NCBI GenBank assembly: GCA_030447945.1
Contig: JAUJNV010000001.1
Location: 1 to 56,658 of the forward strand
Source: Fimbriimonas sp.
GTDB lineage: Bacteria; Armatimonadota; Fimbriimonadia; Fimbriimonadales; Fimbriimonadaceae
Length of the DNA: 56,658 nucleotides
Direction of reading: 5' to 3'
A program made the translations under genes and the position numbers. The notes under the pieces are model-generated. The model had not been told where the DNA came from, did no database searches, and saw only the letters and a list, made by a program, of their open reading frames with translations. The stretch's first letter is position 1. The number at the start of each line of letters is the position of its first letter. Shown here piece after piece: positions 17,377-24,085 of the stretch.

Positions 17377-18552
17377 TCAGTCCTTGTACGGGTCGTCACG
17401 TCGGCGCCCGCCATCGCCACGCCGAGCGGTTTCAGGCGGTGGAGGATCTCCACCGTCCCCGAGTGGTGCGAGAGCACCCCGTCGAGGGGACTTGTAGACC
17501 TCCGGAGCCTCGTCGGGCGCGCGCCGCGAAGCTCGATCCCCTTGTCCCGCATCCGCTGCTGCACGGCCTCCCAATCCACCCGCCCCGCGCTGATGCGGGT
17601 GGGCACGCCCTTGACGAAGCGCATCTTCCCGGCGGCTTGGGTGCGGCTCATGACGCGGCCCGCGCCGTGGACCGTCGAGTACAGCCCTTCCTTCGAACCC
17701 GGAGTCCACTCTCCAGCACCACCGAGGCGCCCGCCATCGTCGCCCCCACAAAGCCTCGCTGGCCAGGAAAGGCCGGAGTGCAGCCCCAGGACCACCCATA
17801 TCGACCCCGAAGTGGCTCTCCCGCCAGGCGTAGTTGTGGTGGTTGTGGACGGAGTCCAGCTCCTTCGCGCCGAGAATCTCCAAGACCTTCAGGCACACCA
17901 GGTCGCGCCTGGCGCGGCGCGTACTCGCCCGCCAGCTCCATCGCCTTCAGGTAGTCCTGCCCGAGGTCGGAATCGTCCGGAAGAGCGTCGGCGCCGCGTC
18001 CATGCTGCCCTCGGAGGGCCTTGTCATCGAAGGCCTTGCCCTTGGCGAGGGCCAGGAAGCCGGATGCGGTGCGGTGCCCGAACCCGCGCGAGCCGAAGTG
18101 GACGCCGATCCAGAGCCGCTCGCGTTGATCCTTGAAGAGGTCCACGTAGTGGTTCCCCGATCCGACGGTGCCGAGCTGCTGGCGCGCCATTTGGATCATC
18201 TTCCGCTGCGGCCGAACTCCGCGCTGAAGATCTTGTCCAGCACCGGATGGTCCACCGGGTCCGGGTTCGGGCGGCCGACGCCGAAGCCGATCTGGCGCAC
18301 GATGTCGCTCATCACCTGCTTGATGTCCACGTCCGCCGCCATCGCGTCGGTCAGCACCTTGTTGCCGCAGCCGATATCGTAGCCAACACCGCTGGGCGAG
18401 ACATGGTCCGGGTAGCCGACGGCGCCTCCGATCGGCTGGCTGTAGCCGGGGTGGTGGTCCGCGCACAGCACGGCCGCCTCGGCCTCCGTCGTACACCGGT
18501 TCAATTGCTCCAGGGGCCCGGGGTCGACCGGGCCAAACGTCTTTAATCGCAT
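17377..18552 (-). pseudogene. rtcB: RtcB tRNA/RNA ligase (3'-phosphate), frameshifted
   Basis: ATG 18552 starts MRLKTFGPVD. The order of motifs is that of RtcB: CADHHPGYSQPIGG, SPSGVGYDIGCGNK (Mn-binding Cys), GSGNHYVDLF, HFGSRGFGH, STVHGAGRVMSR (the His that carries GMP), HSGTVEILHRLKPLGVAMAG and a final DDPYKD at the stop at 17377. The span equals about 391 codons, the normal size. Several indels between 17450 and 18200 break the frame but every motif is present. RtcB joins RNA 2',3'-cyclic phosphate or 3'-phosphate ends to 5'-OH ends using GTP. It follows rsr, as in known bacterial RNA-repair operons. Confidence 0.87.
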
Positions 18553-18562
18553 TTTATTCCTC

Positions 18563-18694
18563 GTGGTGGGTGGTGAGTAGTGGGTGGTGGATCGTTTGTG
18601 GTTGGTCGTTGGTCGTGGGCGGTAAGTAGTGGAAGTAATCGGGCCGGCGGTTCGCACCACCCACTACCACCCACTACCCACTACCCACTACTCG
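18563..18694. repeat. Word-arm hairpin a (GTAGTGGG words)
   Basis: The left arm (18563-18590) is built of GTGGTGGGT/GAGTAGTGGGT words. The right arm (18655-18694) is their complement, repeated (CCCACTACCCACTACCC). A middle part with related TGGTTGGTCG words lies between. It fills the gap between rsr and rtcB, and the rsr stop codon abuts the right arm. Confidence 0.8.
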
Positions 18695-20254
18695 CTACCT
18701 GGCGAACTCGGCGAGCGCCTGTGGACCGTCGCGTCGAAGCCGGCGACGTCCAGCATGCCCTTGTCCTTCGGATCCGCGATGCTGAATCGGTTGGCGGCCA
18801 TTGCCACCACGACCAGCTTCGCCGCGATCCCGTCCGCTCCCGGTACTCCTGGAGCGCCTGCGCCGGGTGACCTTGCCGTACCAGGTCTCGTTGTCCGTGT
18901 AGACCACGAACACGTCCGCCTGGACCCGGTTCTCTATCGCCCACAGCATCGGCAGCGCGCAGTCCGTCGACCCGGAAGGCCATGTTCTGCGTCCGCTTCA
19001 GCGTCGCCGAGGCGCATCCTCGGCGAAAGCGGCAACGGGCGGAACCCTTGACGCGAACGCCATCGGCGTGCACGCGGGCTCCGTCGCCAAGGTCACCATC
19101 GCCATCGCGGCGGCGCCCCCGGCCGGAGTCATCGGCGACCCTGCCACGCTTCCGCAGCTCATCGAGCCCGAGACGTCCATGCCCAGCACGTACCGCTTGC
19201 CCGTTGGCTCCACGTTCGCGAACGCGGCGTAGAACGCTCGGTCGAGCGCGTCGATCACCGCCGGCACCGGTACCCACTGCCCGAGCCGCGCACGCCCTTG
19301 CCCGCCGCGTAGGTCCGCAGCGCGATCAGCAAAGCCATCGGGTGGACGCGCGCCCTCTTCAAGCGCTCGTCGTCTCCCAGTTCCGCCACCACGCGCTGCG
19401 TCGCCCCGTTCCCCGGCGCGAGCAAGCCCACGCGCGGGTCAGCGGTGGCGAGGTTGCGCACCATCGCGGTCCGGCATGCCTTCGAGCAACGCCTCCCAGA
19501 CCTCGGCCCGGGCGAGCAGCTCCGTCGGCACCGCCTCGCGGGGCACCCGCAGCTCGCGCACGATCGTCGCCGCCTCGGAGGGCGTCGCCTCCTTCAGCCG
19601 CATCGTCGCCTCGACCAGCGGAAGCGAGCCCGTGAGCTCGGCGTCCACGACCCACTTGTACAGGACCTTGTGCGCCCGGACGCGGGCACCGGGTGCGCGA
19701 GCCGGAGCAAGTCGCGGTGGCTCCAGCCACCCCGCTGCCCGTACTTACGACCTGGTGCTCCAGGCTTACGGCGGAGCGCTCGTTGTACCAGCGCTCGACC
19801 GCGCGCCGGAGCCCTCGGCCCCAGCCCCGCAGCCCGTCGCACGCCCGGCGAACGCGAACAGGTGCGTACCGATGCGGCAAACCCTGGGCACGGCGGCGAA
19901 GGCGAGCGTCCGGGTCTGGACATCGCCCAGCGACGCGGCGAGCGCCAGCGCAAAGACCGCCGGGCCGTTCTTCGGCGCCCGGCCGCTTTCGCTGATCTCC
20001 GCGATGCGGGCGACGACGCGCGCGCCATCCTCCCGAATTGCTTCGAGTGCGTTCTCGATTGCAAGCTCGAGGGTGAGCTTGCGCTCCCGATGTAGTAGGT
20101 CCCATCCTCGCTTCCGAGGACAGGAACCTGATCGAGCAGCGCCCAGCGATCGACGGTCCAGCGTAGCCACCCGCCGAGTTGGGCACCCGGCCCGCACCCG
20201 AATCGGCTGCGACTGAGAGGTCGCCTTCTTGTTGAAGAGCTTGGCGTAGTTCAT
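18695..20254 (-). pseudogene. rsr: Rsr, TROVE/vWA Ro60-like RNA-binding protein, frameshifted
   Basis: ATG 20254 (upstream AAAGGA) starts MNYAKLFNKKATSQSQPI, then SAGGYA and ERKLTLELAIENALEAI: the start of the Ro60 TROVE ring. Further on come RGWGRGLRRAVERWYNE, GGWSHRDLLRLAHP, MVRNLATADPRVGLLAPG and LLIALRTYAAGKG. The C-terminal von Willebrand A domain has VLGMDVSGSMS, an intact DxSxS metal site, and ends LAEFAR at 18695. The span equals 520 codons, the normal Ro60 length, although several indels shift the frame. Ro60 binds misfolded RNAs in its central cavity and Y RNAs on its outer surface; in Deinococcus it works with exoribonucleases. Y RNA genes lie just upstream. Confidence 0.85.
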
Positions 20255-20304
20255 TCCTTTCACCTCTATGGGGTCGTGGCGACGCCATCCCGGCGACGCG
20301 GGAG

Positions 20305-20340
20305 ACAGACAAGCGCCCCACCCTGATACGGGTGGGGCGC
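20305..20340 (-). terminator. Rho-independent terminator ending the Y RNA array
   Basis: On the minus strand an 11-bp stem GCGCCCCACCC / GGGTGGGGCGC with loop GTATCA is followed by TTGTCTGTCT. It lies after the last Y RNA and 50 bases before the rsr ATG. The array is therefore probably a separate transcript, or read-through controls rsr. Confidence 0.85.
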
Positions 20341-20352
20341 TGACGACGAAAG

Positions 20353-20485
20353 CGCGCGGGCAAAGGAGCGCGGCTCGCTATTCTTACGGGCGCTCAACCC
20401 TGAGCTACGCGCCACGGGCGCGCACGACCGGACTCGAACCGGTCTCCTCCCGTTCCCTGATAACCGAACCGCTACGGCCCGCGCG
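20353..20485 (-). ncRNA. Y RNA-like gene 5 (YrlA type, tRNA-like module)
   Basis: The closing stem is CGCGCGGGC (20485-20477) with GCCCGCGCG (20361-20353). It is followed by the Ro-binding bulge CGTAG opposite CCTTTG, and an upper stem GCGGTTCG / CGAGCCGC. Next comes GGTTATC, as in other Y RNAs. The loop carries a perfect T-arm (20443-20427, loop TTCGAGT), an acceptor-like stem, and a D-arm (GCTCAGGGTTGAGC, 20405-20392). The T-arm comes before the D-arm, so the tRNA-like part is circularly permuted, as in known bacterial YrlA RNAs. A terminator follows within 15 bases. Confidence 0.82.
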
Positions 20486-20497
20486 ACGACGAGAAGG

Positions 20498-20635
20498 CCG
20501 CGGGCAAAGTCGGGCGCTGGAAGATGTCTCCGTGGGATCCATCCCCGGATTAACAGTCCGGGTGCAGCTTAAGTCCACATCTTCCGCCGAAGCGGAGCCG
20601 CTGCTAACGGTAACCAGTGCCTCCGGCCCGCACGG
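20498..20635 (-). ncRNA. Y RNA-like gene 4 (with Asn-type anticodon arm)
   Basis: The closing stem GCGGGC pairs with GCCCGC. The bulge strands are CGGAG and CGACTTT, and the upper stem GGCACTGG pairs with CCAGCGCC. GGTTACC stands in place of GGTTATC. The long loop contains AAGATGT / ACATCTT arms enclosing a perfect 5-bp anticodon-like hairpin, CCGGA-CTGTTAA-TCCGG (20561-20545), identical in loop to tRNA-Asn (GTT). No TTCGA T-loop is visible. It is the most divergent member. Confidence 0.62.
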
Positions 20636-20646
20636 GCCAGAACCTA

Positions 20647-20741
20647 CCGTGCGGGCAGTGACGGCGTGGGATCAGGCTAGATGGCCCTTGCCGGACTCGA
20701 ACCGACTAACGACCGATAACCCCGCGCTTCGGCCCGCACGG
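20647..20741 (-). ncRNA. Y RNA-like gene 3 (T-arm only)
   Basis: A perfect 10-bp closing stem CCGTGCGGGC (20741-20732) pairs with GCCCGCACGG (20656-20647). It is followed by CGAAG opposite CACTG, then GGGGTTATC. The loop has a T-arm-like hairpin GTCGG-TTCGAGT-CCGGC (20706-20690) and a small GGC/GCC hairpin, but no D-arm that I can see. It is about 95 nt, intermediate in size. Confidence 0.7.
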
Positions 20742-20750
20742 CCAAAGATG

Positions 20751-20818
20751 TGCGCAGGCAAGTGGATGCACCTGGGCGTGATCTTTTCAAGAGATAACCC
20801 AGCGCTTCGGCCCGCGCA
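20751..20818 (-). ncRNA. Y RNA-like gene 2, minimal form
   Basis: The closing stem TGCGCGGGC pairs with GCCTGCGCA. The Ro-binding strands CCGAAGCGC and TGCATCCACTTG match the conserved vertebrate and bacterial Y RNA motif (CGAAG opposite ACTTG). GGGTTATC follows. The loop is only a short hairpin (ATCTCTTGAAAAGAT). At about 68 nt it has the Ro-binding stem but no tRNA-like module. Confidence 0.78.
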
Positions 20819-20846
20819 AAGACGATATGGAAGATGACGAGCGTGC

Positions 20847-20973
20847 GGACAAGGGAATGACCGTGGGCAAGTGCTCTATCCATCTGAGCTACCCGGGGCC
20901 TTTCGGACCCAGGGCCGGACTCGAACCGGCGACCTCTCGATTAACAGTCGATAACCCACGAGCTTCGGCCAGT
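20847..20973 (-). ncRNA. Y RNA-like gene 1 (YrlA type, tRNA-Asn-like module)
   Basis: GGCCGAAGC (20970-20962) faces CCTTG (20854-20850), the Ro-binding bulge. The stem CGTGGG (20960-20955) pairs with CCCACG (20867-20862). GTGGGTTATC is identical to the human Y4 segment. Inside, in order: an anticodon-like hairpin TCGA-CTGTTAA-TCGA; T-arm GCCGGTTCGAGTCCGGC (20930-20914); an acceptor-like stem capped by GAAA (20904-20901); and a D-arm (20889-20873). This is tRNA opened between D-arm and anticodon arm and closed at the acceptor end, the YrlA topology. The outermost stem is weak. Confidence 0.78.
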
Positions 20974-20987
20974 ATCACTAACCGTAT

Positions 20988-21019
20988 CCCTGCTGCAACT
21001 TCCTGAGCTTCAGCAGGGA
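20988..21019. repeat. Hairpin upstream of the Y RNA array
   Basis: Perfect 9-bp arms TCCCTGCTG and CAGCAGGGA enclose 14 bases. There is no T-run in either direction. It stands 15 bases before Y RNA 1 and may be part of the array leader or a processing stem. Confidence 0.5.
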
Positions 21020-21088
21020 CGCAAGAGGATTATCGAATCGGAGCTCCAATCGGTTCCACGATTTTGAGAAGTTCTTAATTCCCTCCCA

Positions 21089-21274
21089 ATCTTCTTCAGA
21101 GGATTACGCAGGGCGTAGTCGTCGCCCCGCGCGACGACTAAGCCTGCGTTCGGCACGACCTGAATTGCGGAGCATGCACCGGATGCTCCGCAGACGGTGG
21201 CGTGCCTGGAGAAGGCTCGGGCGTCGCGCAGGGCGACGGCTACACGCCCTGCGGGCGTAACCCTCCGAAGAAGA
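21089..21274 (+). repeat. Dispersed long-inverted-repeat element, copy 2
   Basis: Terminal arms start ATCTTCTTC.GAGG.TTACGC at the left and are complementary to the right end (GCGTAACCCTCCGAAGAAG). Inside are GCCGTCGCGC-type arms and a core with GGCACGAC, the hairpin GCGGAGCAT/ATGCTCCGC and GGTGGCGTGCCTGGAGA, almost identical to copy 3. It fills the gap between the oxidoreductase gene and the Y RNA array. No gene is seen in 21020-21289. Confidence 0.85.
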
Positions 21275-21289
21275 TGGGGGCAGAGCCAA

Positions 21290-22342
21290 CTATCTTCGTC
21301 GTCCATTAACGGCCAGGCGACGATCCTCACACTTGCGCGGGATCGGCGGGAGCCGCTTCCTGAAGTGCGCCCCGGACTCCATGTGCCGGAGGGCGTCCGG
21401 CAGCTCGGCGAAGGCGAAGACGCGGTCGACGACCGGACGCAGGCGGTGCAGCTCGATCGCGCGGTTCATCGCCTCGAACGTCTCGCGGGGGCCGACGAAG
21501 ATGCCTTGGAGGCGCAGGTTCTTCATGAGGGCGGGGGCGAGAGAAGCCTCGGCCCCGCCCCCGGCGAGCACGCCGATGAGGCTGATCGTGCCGCCGGGGG
21601 CAGCGGCGCGGATCGAACGGGCGAGAGTGCCCGCGCCGCCCACCTCCACCACGTGGTCCACCCCCACCCGGCCGGTTAGCTCGAACGCCCGCTCGTCCCA
21701 GGCGGGCGTCTCGCGGTAGTTGATCCCGTCCGATGCCCCGAGCTCCCGCGCACGCCCGAGCTTATCGCTGCTGCTCGACGTCGCTACCACTCGGGCCCCG
21801 GCCAGACGCGCGAACTGGAGCGCAAAAATCGAGACGCCGCCCGTCCCCTGAACGAGCACGGTCTGCCCCGCTTGCAGGCTTCCCTCTCCGAAGAGTGCGT
21901 TCCAAGCCGTCACTCCGGCACAGGGGAGACAGGCTGCTTCCTCGTCCGAAAGGTGCGCGGGAACGTGCACCACTCCCTCCTCCGGCACCACAACGTATTC
22001 GGCGGCGACCCCGTCTACTCCGGCCCCCAGCGCCGTCTTTGCCCGCGCCGCCGTGAGGCGTCCCGAAGTCCAGCCCGGCATGAACGCTGCCGCGGCTCGA
22101 TCCCCGATCTTCGCGCCCGTCACGCCTTCCCCGACGGCGACGATCTCGCCGACTCCGTCCGACAGAGGGACCACACGGGGCGCGACCCGTCCGTACCCGC
22201 CCCGCACGACGAGCAGGTCCCGGTAGTTCAGCGACACCGCCCGCATCCGCAGCAGAACCTCCCCCGGCCCCGCGATGGGCTCCGGGCGCTCGACCGCCTC
22301 TAAATGCTCAATCCCCACGCCGCCCACTTCGTAAGCCTTCAT
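21290..22342 (-). CDS. MDR-family quinone oxidoreductase / alcohol dehydrogenase-like
   Basis: The 350-residue protein begins MKAYEVGGVGIEHLEAVERP, the typical MDR start. SLNYRDLLVVRGGYG and LSDGVGEIVAVGEGV belong to the GroES-like domain. PCAGVTAWNALFG and VLVQGTGGVSIFALQFARL form the NADP-binding Rossmann fold (about 170-190). The zinc-binding Cys/His set of true alcohol dehydrogenases is not evident, so a zinc-independent quinone or enone reductase is likelier. The last 20 residues (RKRLPPIPRKCEDRRL) do not look like the family end and may be a late frameshift. Confidence 0.85.
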   Translation of the reverse strand: MKAYEVGGVGIEHLEAVERPEPIAGPGEVLLRMRAVSLNYRDLLVVRGGYGRVAPRVVPLSDGVGEIVAVGEGVTGAKIGDRAAAAFMPGWTSGRLTAARAKTALGAGVDGVAAEYVVVPEEGVVHVPAHLSDEEAACLPCAGVTAWNALFGEGSLQAGQTVLVQGTGGVSIFALQFARLAGARVVATSSSSDKLGRARELGASDGINYRETPAWDERAFELTGRVGVDHVVEVGGAGTLARSIRAAAPGGTISLIGVLAGGGAEASLAPALMKNLRLQGIFVGPRETFEAMNRAIELHRLRPVVDRVFAFAELPDALRHMESGAHFRKRLPPIPRKCEDRRLAVNGRRR

Positions 22343-22408
22343 CCGTGTTCCCGCCCGAAGCCCCTTCCCACCAGGATCCCAGGGAACAATACCGTTCTCT
22401 GGGGGAGT

Positions 22409-22428
22409 CTCCGCCTCCGGAGGCGGAG
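22409..22428. promoter_or_regulatory. 20-bp perfect palindrome
   Basis: CTCCGCCTCCGGAGGCGGAG is its own reverse complement. It lies between the oxidoreductase start (22342, leftward) and the likely GTG start of the next gene (22453, rightward). An operator shared by the divergent genes is possible; a chance GC-rich palindrome or coding sequence is the alternative. Confidence 0.3.
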
Positions 22429-22452
22429 TCGCGCCTGCCGGAGGAGGACTGG

Positions 22453-22908
22453 GTGGATTTCGAGATTGACAGGCGAGAGATTCCGAACGCGGCGGTGCTG
22501 AGCGTTCGGCGCGAGGTGAGCGTCGGCGAGCTGGAAGGGTTTATCCGCAGTTCCGTGAATGAGCTTCGGGGGCGGGGCGAGGAAGCGGCCGGAGCTGCGT
22601 TCAGCATTTACCACGGCAGGGTCGATGAGGAGGACGGGCACAACGGTCCGGTCGAGGTGTGCCTGCCCGTGCGCGAGGGAACGAACGGAGCGCAGGAGCT
22701 GCTCGGCGGCCCGGCGGTCGTGGTACGCGTTCCGCAAGGGACGACCAGATTCCCGGAGATCCTTCAGGCCCACGACGCCGCCTACAAGTGGCTCGCGGAC
22801 AACGGTTATGACCCCTCCACGCCCCCGCGCGAGGTCTACCTCACCGAAGACATGAGCTCGATCGAGATCGTCCTGCCCTTCCAAGAGCACGACCCGGGCG
22901 GGATGTAG
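22453..22908 (+). CDS. GyrI-like small-molecule-binding domain protein
   Basis: From GTG 22453 (upstream GGAGGAGGA) the 151-residue protein starts VDFEIDRREIPNAAVLSVRR, the usual first strand of the GyrI/AraC-effector fold. VCLPVREGTNG, a central AYKWLADNGYDPS helix and PREVYLTED...EIVLPF at the end complete the pattern. The frame is open back to GTG 22345, but that start would leave no promoter between the two divergent genes, so I prefer the shorter form. The fold binds hydrophobic or cationic small molecules and can sequester or sense them. No DNA-binding domain is attached. Confidence 0.75.
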   Translation: MDFEIDRREIPNAAVLSVRREVSVGELEGFIRSSVNELRGRGEEAAGAAFSIYHGRVDEEDGHNGPVEVCLPVREGTNGAQELLGGPAVVVRVPQGTTRFPEILQAHDAAYKWLADNGYDPSTPPREVYLTEDMSSIEIVLPFQEHDPGGM

Positions 22909-22916
22909 GGCTGACG

Positions 22917-22981
22917 GGTGATCTCTGATGGCTGATCCGGTCGCCTATCAGCCATCAGAGATCACCCATCACTCATCACCC
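22917..22981. repeat. Word-arm hairpin b (ATCACCC words)
   Basis: Perfect 21-bp arms (22917-22937 and 22947-22967, GGGTGATCTCTGATGGCTGAT) are followed by a further word ATCACTCATCACCC. It lies 8 bases after the GyrI-like stop and also ends the gene on the other strand, so it probably terminates both. Confidence 0.85.
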
Positions 22982-23527
22982 GCGCCGTCTCGGCGCGGAC
23001 GCGCCGCGGTCGGATAGGATCTCGAGGCGGTTCTCATCTGGGCGCCAGATGACGCCTGCGCCGAGGGCGTCCGCGAAGAAGCGGAAGGGGATGAGAATGC
23101 GGCGGTTCCGCAGCATCGGCGGCGCGTCGAGGAGGCGGTTCTGGCCGTTTACCCGCGCCAGCTTCGTGCCAACGCGCGCCGAAACGGTCCGCTTACCGCG
23201 CCGGGCGAAGACCGTCTTGGAACGCTTGCTGTAAGTAAGGCGCGCGCCGAAGCGCTCGAAGACGCCCCGGATGGGAACGTAGAGTTCGTCGCCGTGAACG
23301 ATGGGATCCGTTGTCAGCCTAATTGGGCGGCCATCGAGAAAGACGCGCATCCGCTGTCCTCTGAACCGCTCCATTCCCTCGCCTTGCGAGCCCAGTCCGC
23401 CCACGATAACCCGCAGAGCGCGGGAGGTGCAAGCCAAAACGAGGCCCAGGAGGGGAAGGATGATAACCCGCTGAGCGGGGGCGGTGCATGCCAAAACGAG
23501 GACAAGGAGGGGAATGATGGTCTTCAT
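22976..23527 (-). CDS. Secreted Cu-amine-oxidase-N-terminal-fold protein, duplicated signal segment
   Basis: ATG 23527 opens MKTIIPLLVLVLACTAPAQR and then a near copy, ILPLLGLVLACTSRALR, arising from a 55-57 bp tandem duplication at about 23404-23517. The mature part has FLDGRPIRL, ELYVPIRGVFERFGARLTYS and RILIPFRFFADALGAGVIW, the two halves of the copper amine oxidase N-terminal (stalk) fold, used in many bacteria as a cell-surface or secreted domain. There is no enzyme domain. The exact export boundary is unclear because two signal-like stretches are stacked. Confidence 0.8.
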   Translation of the reverse strand: MKTIIPLLVLVLACTAPAQRVIILPLLGLVLACTSRALRVIVGGLGSQGEGMERFRGQRMRVFLDGRPIRLTTDPIVHGDELYVPIRGVFERFGARLTYSKRSKTVFARRGKRTVSARVGTKLARVNGQNRLLDAPPMLRNRRILIPFRFFADALGAGVIWRPDENRLEILSDRGASAPRRRG

Positions 23528-23638
23528 CGGCGTATCCTGCGGTGTGGGTAGGACGAGAGGTGTGTCGTCATTGTTGCCGTCGTACGAACCTAGTGCCCTC
23601 ACTGGGTGTCCGGTATCTGTGTCAAGTCGGGGAGAAAG

Positions 23639-23986
23639 ATGAGCGAGACGGCAACGAGATCCAAGGTCGTAGGTGTGGGATCGGTCGTGGAGCACCCGTA
23701 CATTCGGGTGGTCTTCCAGAGCGGCCTGCCTCAGGAGGCGGGCATCAACGGGTGCCGCGTGGACGAGGTCATCGCCGTGGCCATGGAGCGGATCGAGGAG
23801 TACCAGAACGGGCCCTTGGCGTGCCCCGAGAACGAAGAAGCTTTGGAGCACCTCAAGTGCGCCCTGGGCATGTTAGAGCGCCGACGCGAGCGGCGAATGG
23901 CGCAAGGGGTATTCAACACCCACCTCCAGCATGAAGTCCACCGCACCGAGGACGAGGACGAGGACTTCTCCGCCACCTCCTGCTAA
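23639..23986 (+). CDS. Small helical protein, Acb2/Tad1-hairpin-like (tentative)
   Basis: ATG 23639 follows a GGGGAGAAAG site. The 115-residue protein has the order GINGCRVDEVIAVAMERIEE, YQNGPLACPENEEALEHLK and ALGMLERRRERRMAQGV, then an acidic tail. This matches, from memory, the pattern of phage-encoded small proteins annotated with the Acb2/Tad1 hairpin domain (GVNG..NE.L..I...L...Q.GPFAC.EN..AL..LE.AL..L..R...R...GV). Acb2 sequesters cyclic (oligo)nucleotides and blocks CBASS immunity. No phage genes flank it, so it may be a domesticated protein with another role. The family call is tentative. Confidence 0.5.
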   Translation: MSETATRSKVVGVGSVVEHPYIRVVFQSGLPQEAGINGCRVDEVIAVAMERIEEYQNGPLACPENEEALEHLKCALGMLERRRERRMAQGVFNTHLQHEVHRTEDEDEDFSATSC

Positions 23987-23997
23987 AGTATGTGCGC

Positions 23998-24078
23998 GGG
24001 CCGGGCTAGAGCCCGGCTCTTCCGCGCTTCCGGGATACAGGGTTTCCCTCCCCCGCCCCCTTCGGGCCGGGGAGGGTG
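23998..24078. terminator. Two GC-rich hairpins between convergent genes
   Basis: GCCGGGCT-AGA-GCCCGGC (about 24000-24017) and CCCTCCCCCGCCC / GGGCCGGGGAGGG with a short loop (about 24045-24077) lie between the 23986 and 24086 stop codons. They probably terminate transcription from both sides, although T-runs are weak. Confidence 0.5.
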
Positions 24079-24085
24079 AGCGGGC

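Noticed and set aside
18563..18694. CRISPR array from the repeated GGGTAGTGGG words
   Set aside because: Repeats are imperfect, of variable length, without regular unique spacers, and arranged as inverted arms. No cas gene is near.
20341..20883. Protein-coding frames across the Y RNA array
   Set aside because: The short frames on both strands have no recognisable protein features, and the stem pairing explains the sequence.
20353..20973. Ordinary tRNA gene cluster
   Set aside because: T-arms with TTCGAGT are present, but T-arm precedes D-arm, there are no 7-bp acceptor stems with CCA position in normal order, and each unit has a Y-RNA closing stem instead.
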